From assembly GCA_902597095.1 (NCBI GenBank), contig CACJWK010000004.1, positions 62,001 through 126,000 of the forward strand: a DNA stretch of 64,000 nucleotides, read 5' to 3'. The notes beneath the pieces were generated by a model that saw nothing but the letters and a program-made list of their open reading frames with translations, did not search any database and was not told the origin of the DNA. Positions 61,202-64,000 of the stretch are shown here, piece after piece; position 1 is the first letter of the stretch; each line of letters begins with the position of its first letter. Made by a program: the position numbers and the translations under genes. The DNA is from an uncultured Pseudohongiella sp. (GTDB lineage: Bacteria > Pseudomonadota > Gammaproteobacteria > Pseudomonadales > Pseudohongiellaceae).

Positions 61202-61626
61202 TACAGCGTCGGTTTGACGACGATCAGAACCACGACACCCACCAGCAGGAATACCGGCAGCTCATTGAAGATTCTGAAGAAAACGTGGCCTCGGACACTG
61301 CGTTCGTCACGCAGCTGTACCATGTGCCACCAGCAGACGACGTGGTAGATCATCAGCAGTGCGACCATCGCCAGTTTGACGTGCATCCACCACCAGGCCA
61401 TGAAGTAGCTCCAGTTTCCATAGAGTAACCAGAAACCCAGCGCCAGCGTGGCCACCATGGAAGGGGTGGTTATTCCCCAAAAGAGCTTACGCTCCATGAT
61501 GACAAAGCGGTCCTTGCTGGGCTGATCCTCGCTCATGGCATGGTAGACAAACAGTCGTGGCAGATAGAAAAGACCGCTGAACCAGCAGACTATCGCGATA
61601 ATGTGAAAAGACTTGATCCAGAGCAT
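61201..61626 (-). CDS. hemJ: Protoporphyrinogen IX oxidase HemJ
   Basis: 141 residues with four membrane helices: MLWIKSFHIIAIVCWFSGLFYLPRLFVYHAMSED, ERKLFWGITTPSMVATLALGFWLL, and WWWMHVKLAMVALLMIYHVVCWWHM. Conserved His in FHIIA and the Lys of HVKLA fit HemJ, the haem-binding oxidase of the penultimate haem step. First in the hemJ-thiD-thiE-hemL run. Confidence 0.92.
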   Translation of the reverse strand: MLWIKSFHIIAIVCWFSGLFYLPRLFVYHAMSEDQPSKDRFVIMERKLFWGITTPSMVATLALGFWLLYGNWSYFMAWWWMHVKLAMVALLMIYHVVCWWHMVQLRDERSVRGHVFFRIFNELPVFLLVGVVVLIVVKPTL

Positions 61627-61850
61627 CGGTGGATTTGGCTCGTCGCTTGCTTGAGACGTTATTCTACCCCTTCATTATCAAAGGGACTACTGAAAAAGCG
61701 GCCTAAGTTATTGATTTTTTGCGCTAATTGGGCTGTGAGATTGCAATTGTATCGTGGCAGTGTATGATTTGCGGCCCAGCGTGAACCAGATCTCACCCGG
61801 ACCGGCAGTGTGCGCTGTTGATGTGTTCAGACCAGCAAGGAAAGTTAGCA

Positions 61851-62894
61851 ATGATTAAGGCCGGCATCGTAGGCGCAACCGGATATACCGGCGTGGAACT
61901 ACTGCGGCTGCTCGCTCCTCGTCCGGACGTTGAGCTGCTCGTAATCACCTCCCGGGAGCAGCAGGGCCGGTCAGTGGCGACACAGTTTCCCAATATTCGC
62001 GGTCATGTTGATCTGACATTCTCAGCGCCGGACAGCCCGGCTCTGAAAGACTGCGATGTTGTTTTCTTTGCAACACCGCACACGGTGGCCATGACAGCTG
62101 CCGCCGAGCTGCTCGAAGCTGGCGTTCGTGTGATTGATCTGTCAGCGGATTTCCGCATCACCGATGTCGCGCTGTGGGAAAGCTGGTATCAGACATCACA
62201 CCTGGCGCCCCATCTGGTAAAGGAGGCGGTATACGGGCTGCCAGAGGTTAATCGCGAGCTGATCAGGCGGGCCCGTCTGGTTGCGGTTCCCGGATGCTAT
62301 CCAACGGCGGTCCAGCTCGGCTTTCTGCCCCTGATAGAAGCAGGCCTGCTTGAGACCTCCAGGCTGATTGCCGACGCCAAATCCGGCGTCAGCGGCGCAG
62401 GTCGGAAGGCCGTCGAAGATTTTCTGTATTGTGAAACCGGTGAGTCAATCAAAGCTTACGGAGTCAGTGGTCATCGTCACCATCCGGAAATTTGTCAAGG
62501 ACTGTCCCTGGCCAATCAGGGGTCGGTGGGACTGACTTTCGTGCCGCATCTGACGCCCATGATCCGGGGTATTCTGGCGACTCTTTATGGCCAGGTTAAA
62601 GCAGGTGTCGCAGTTGATCAGGCGCAGTTGCAGACCTTGTATGAAACGCGCTACGCCGATGAGCCCTTTGTTGAAGTGCGTCCGCCCGGCGAGCTGCCTG
62701 CGACCCGGGACGTGAAAGGATCTAATCGCTGCAGCCTGGCCGTATCCTATTCACCAGACACCGAGACAGTCATTGTGCTGGCCGCTGAGGATAATCTGGT
62801 GAAAGGCGCATCGGGTCAGGCGGTGCAGAATATGAACATTATGTTTGGTTTTGAGGAAACAAAGGGGCTCGAGGTCGTTGCCTTACTGCCCTGA
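61851..62894 (+). CDS. argC: N-acetyl-gamma-glutamyl-phosphate reductase
   Basis: 347 residues from the ATG at 61851, with AAGGAAAG upstream; the longer frame to 61818 is less likely. NADP-binding [21 protein letters not shown], the active-site Cys in [18 protein letters not shown], and [13 protein letters not shown], and the late His in GHRHHPEI. Third step of arginine synthesis. The neighbouring bactofilin gene is a common partner in gammaproteobacteria. Confidence 0.96.
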   Translation: MIKAGIVGATGYTGVELLRLLAPRPDVELLVITSREQQGRSVATQFPNIRGHVDLTFSAPDSPALKDCDVVFFATPHTVAMTAAAELLEAGVRVIDLSADFRITDVALWESWYQTSHLAPHLVKEAVYGLPEVNRELIRRARLVAVPGCYPTAVQLGFLPLIEAGLLETSRLIADAKSGVSGAGRKAVEDFLYCETGESIKAYGVSGHRHHPEICQGLSLANQGSVGLTFVPHLTPMIRGILATLYGQVKAGVAVDQAQLQTLYETRYADEPFVEVRPPGELPATRDVKGSNRCSLAVSYSPDTETVIVLAAEDNLVKGASGQAVQNMNIMFGFEETKGLEVVALLP

Positions 62895-62923
62895 TTTAGA
62901 TCTCTGTTTGTTGAGCTACTGAA

Positions 62924-63670
62924 ATGCCTAACGTTGTCAAAGGAAGCAGGCAGGAAAAAATGATGGTCGTGCCTTACCGGCCCGGTCGGCGTGTCCTGTT
63001 TACTTTGCTGCTGCTCACCGGAGTTGCGGTCAGTGCTGCCGGAGGGTGGGGTTATGCTTACTACACCACAGTGCTGGCACAGCAAGACGAGCAGGCAGAG
63101 AATCGTGAATTGTCGGCTCAACTGACTGACTTGCGTCAGGAGAATGAAGCACTAAGAAGACAAATTGCCATTCTGGATCGCTCGAGTGCAGTGGACCAGC
63201 AGACCGGCGCTGAGCTGCAGGAGACGCTGACCGCCCTGCGACAGAGGGTCGCGCAGCTGGAGGAAGACGTGCTTTTCTATCGGCAGGTTGTTGAGGAAGC
63301 GACCGATGAAACAGGGCTGGTGATCGGGCAGCTTGATATTGATGCGACCAGGTTTCCGGACCGGTATCGATACAAGCTGGTGATGCGCCAGCAAGACGCC
63401 GATGGTGACACCTATTTGACCGGCCATGTGAATTTTAACCTGGTTGGGCAATTGCAGGATCAACAGGTGATCCTGCCGCTTCGGGACCTGTCCGAATTTG
63501 AGGACGAGCTGGACATCCGGCTCCGCTTTAAATATTTTCAGAGCATAGAGGGCGAATTGGCTCTGCCGGAAGGCTTTCAGCCGGATCGGATCCAGATCGC
63601 TGCTGTGGCCACTGAACCGGTGTCCAAGCGGATCAACGAAGACTTCGGTTGGGTAGTCGCCCTCGAGTAG
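62924..63670 (+). CDS. DUF6776-type membrane-anchored coiled-coil protein
   Basis: 248 residues. A basic start, one membrane helix (VLFTLLLLTGVAVSAAGGWGYAYYTTVL), a coiled coil of about 70 residues (AQQDEQAENRELSAQLTDLRQENEALRRQIAILD and onward), then a beta-rich C-terminal domain with YRYKLVMRQQDADGDTYLTGHVNFNLVG and DLDIRLRFKYFQSIEGELALPEGFQPDRI. It stands between argC and a bactofilin, the usual place of this family; an envelope or cytoskeleton-related role is inferred. Confidence 0.75.
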   Translation: MPNVVKGSRQEKMMVVPYRPGRRVLFTLLLLTGVAVSAAGGWGYAYYTTVLAQQDEQAENRELSAQLTDLRQENEALRRQIAILDRSSAVDQQTGAELQETLTALRQRVAQLEEDVLFYRQVVEEATDETGLVIGQLDIDATRFPDRYRYKLVMRQQDADGDTYLTGHVNFNLVGQLQDQQVILPLRDLSEFEDELDIRLRFKYFQSIEGELALPEGFQPDRIQIAAVATEPVSKRINEDFGWVVALE

Positions 63671-63741
63671 TGAGGCTTAACCCGGTGGGTGCCGGCCAGT
63701 AGGGCAATCCCGTCATAAGATCGGAAATCAGGAAACAGCAG

Positions 63742-64000
63742 ATGTTTGGTAAGTCGAAAGGCACACTGCCACAGGCGTCTAACCACGCGCACACGCTCGT
63801 CTCGCGCAGCACGGAAATTGCCGGAGATCTTCACTTTACTGGTGAGCTCATCATTGAAGGTAAGGTGAAGGGTAATATCTATGCAGAGGACGATTCCGCC
63901 GCTCTCATCCGTATTGCCGAGAGCGGGTCAGTAGAGGGGGAAATCTGCGTCCCGTCGGCGGTGATCAATGGGTTGGTGCAGGGCGATGTGCGCTCTGCAA
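63742..64000 (+). CDS. Bactofilin (3' partial)
   Basis: 86 residues visible, running off the window. The ATG is at 63742, with AGGAAACAG upstream. TLVSRSTEIAGDLHFTGELIIEGKVKGNIYA, then ESGSVEGEICVPSAVINGLVQGDVRSA: the polymer-forming beta-helix pattern of bactofilins, which assemble into cell-shape or envelope-linked filaments. Confidence 0.9.
   Translation, partial: MFGKSKGTLPQASNHAHTLVSRSTEIAGDLHFTGELIIEGKVKGNIYAEDDSAALIRIAESGSVEGEICVPSAVINGLVQGDVRSA

Overview
The window looks like chromosome of a free-living, probably marine gammaproteobacterium of the OMG/Cellvibrionales-like kind (inferred). The core blocks are gammaproteobacterial: smpB-ssrA, ratA-ratB, bamE-fur-recN-grpE-dnaK-dnaJ, hemL-thiE-thiD-hemJ, and argC with a bactofilin. 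TonB-dependent receptors are abundant, and several families are ones often seen in marine genomes (DUF6152, DUF6644-like, DUF6090, cory-CC-star). No plasmid or phage structural genes were seen.

Layout. 1-14.5 kb: a surface beta-helix protein and its TonB receptor, a PhoB-like regulator, a BKACE enzyme, a cobalt-type nitrile hydratase operon, a DUF6152/DUF6644-type membrane block, a second TonB receptor, a PsiE-like protein with small membrane proteins, and an alpha/beta hydrolase lacking its nucleophile. 15.1-33.0 kb: two tandem genomic islands downstream of the tmRNA gene. The inner one (23.4-33.0 kb) has a tyrosine integrase beside ssrA, AlpA and small phage/satellite-like genes. The outer one (15.1-23.4 kb) has lost its integrase. 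Three copies of the ssrA 3' end mark the junctions. Cargo includes a PD40 protein, a zinc metalloprotease, a thioesterase, a PepSY membrane protein and many small membrane or secreted proteins. It is interleaved with repeated fragments of a ribbon-helix-helix / HTH / DUF5681-like backbone.

33.0-38.4 kb: tmRNA, a crotonase, smpB, a sodium symporter, ratAB, and cory-CC-star with an ArsA-like ATPase. 38.7-50.0 kb: a metal (mainly zinc) homeostasis region. It holds a TonB receptor, an ArsR/SmtB-like repressor overlapping a previously uncalled 45-residue peptide with 11 cysteines (metallothionein-like), a ZnuD-like receptor with long His/Asp runs, Zur, an SMP-30 lipoprotein, a HisI paralogue, a small zinc-chaperone-like secreted protein, a MerC-like protein and a COG0523 GTPase. 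Palindromes of the Zur-box type precede the receptor, zur and the MerC/chaperone divergent pair. Two decayed TonB receptor remnants lie in the same region. 50-64 kb: ordinary core genes, with a clear sigma-32 promoter before grpE.

The strongest candidates for something undescribed are: (i) the ArsR/metallothionein-like pair with its perfect operator; (ii) two diverged copies of a 27-residue hydrophobic peptide gene in the two islands, differing mostly at silent or conservative sites; (iii) the modular tmRNA-integrated island family with repeat-bounded cargo. All assignments come from reading the sequence; no database search was run.
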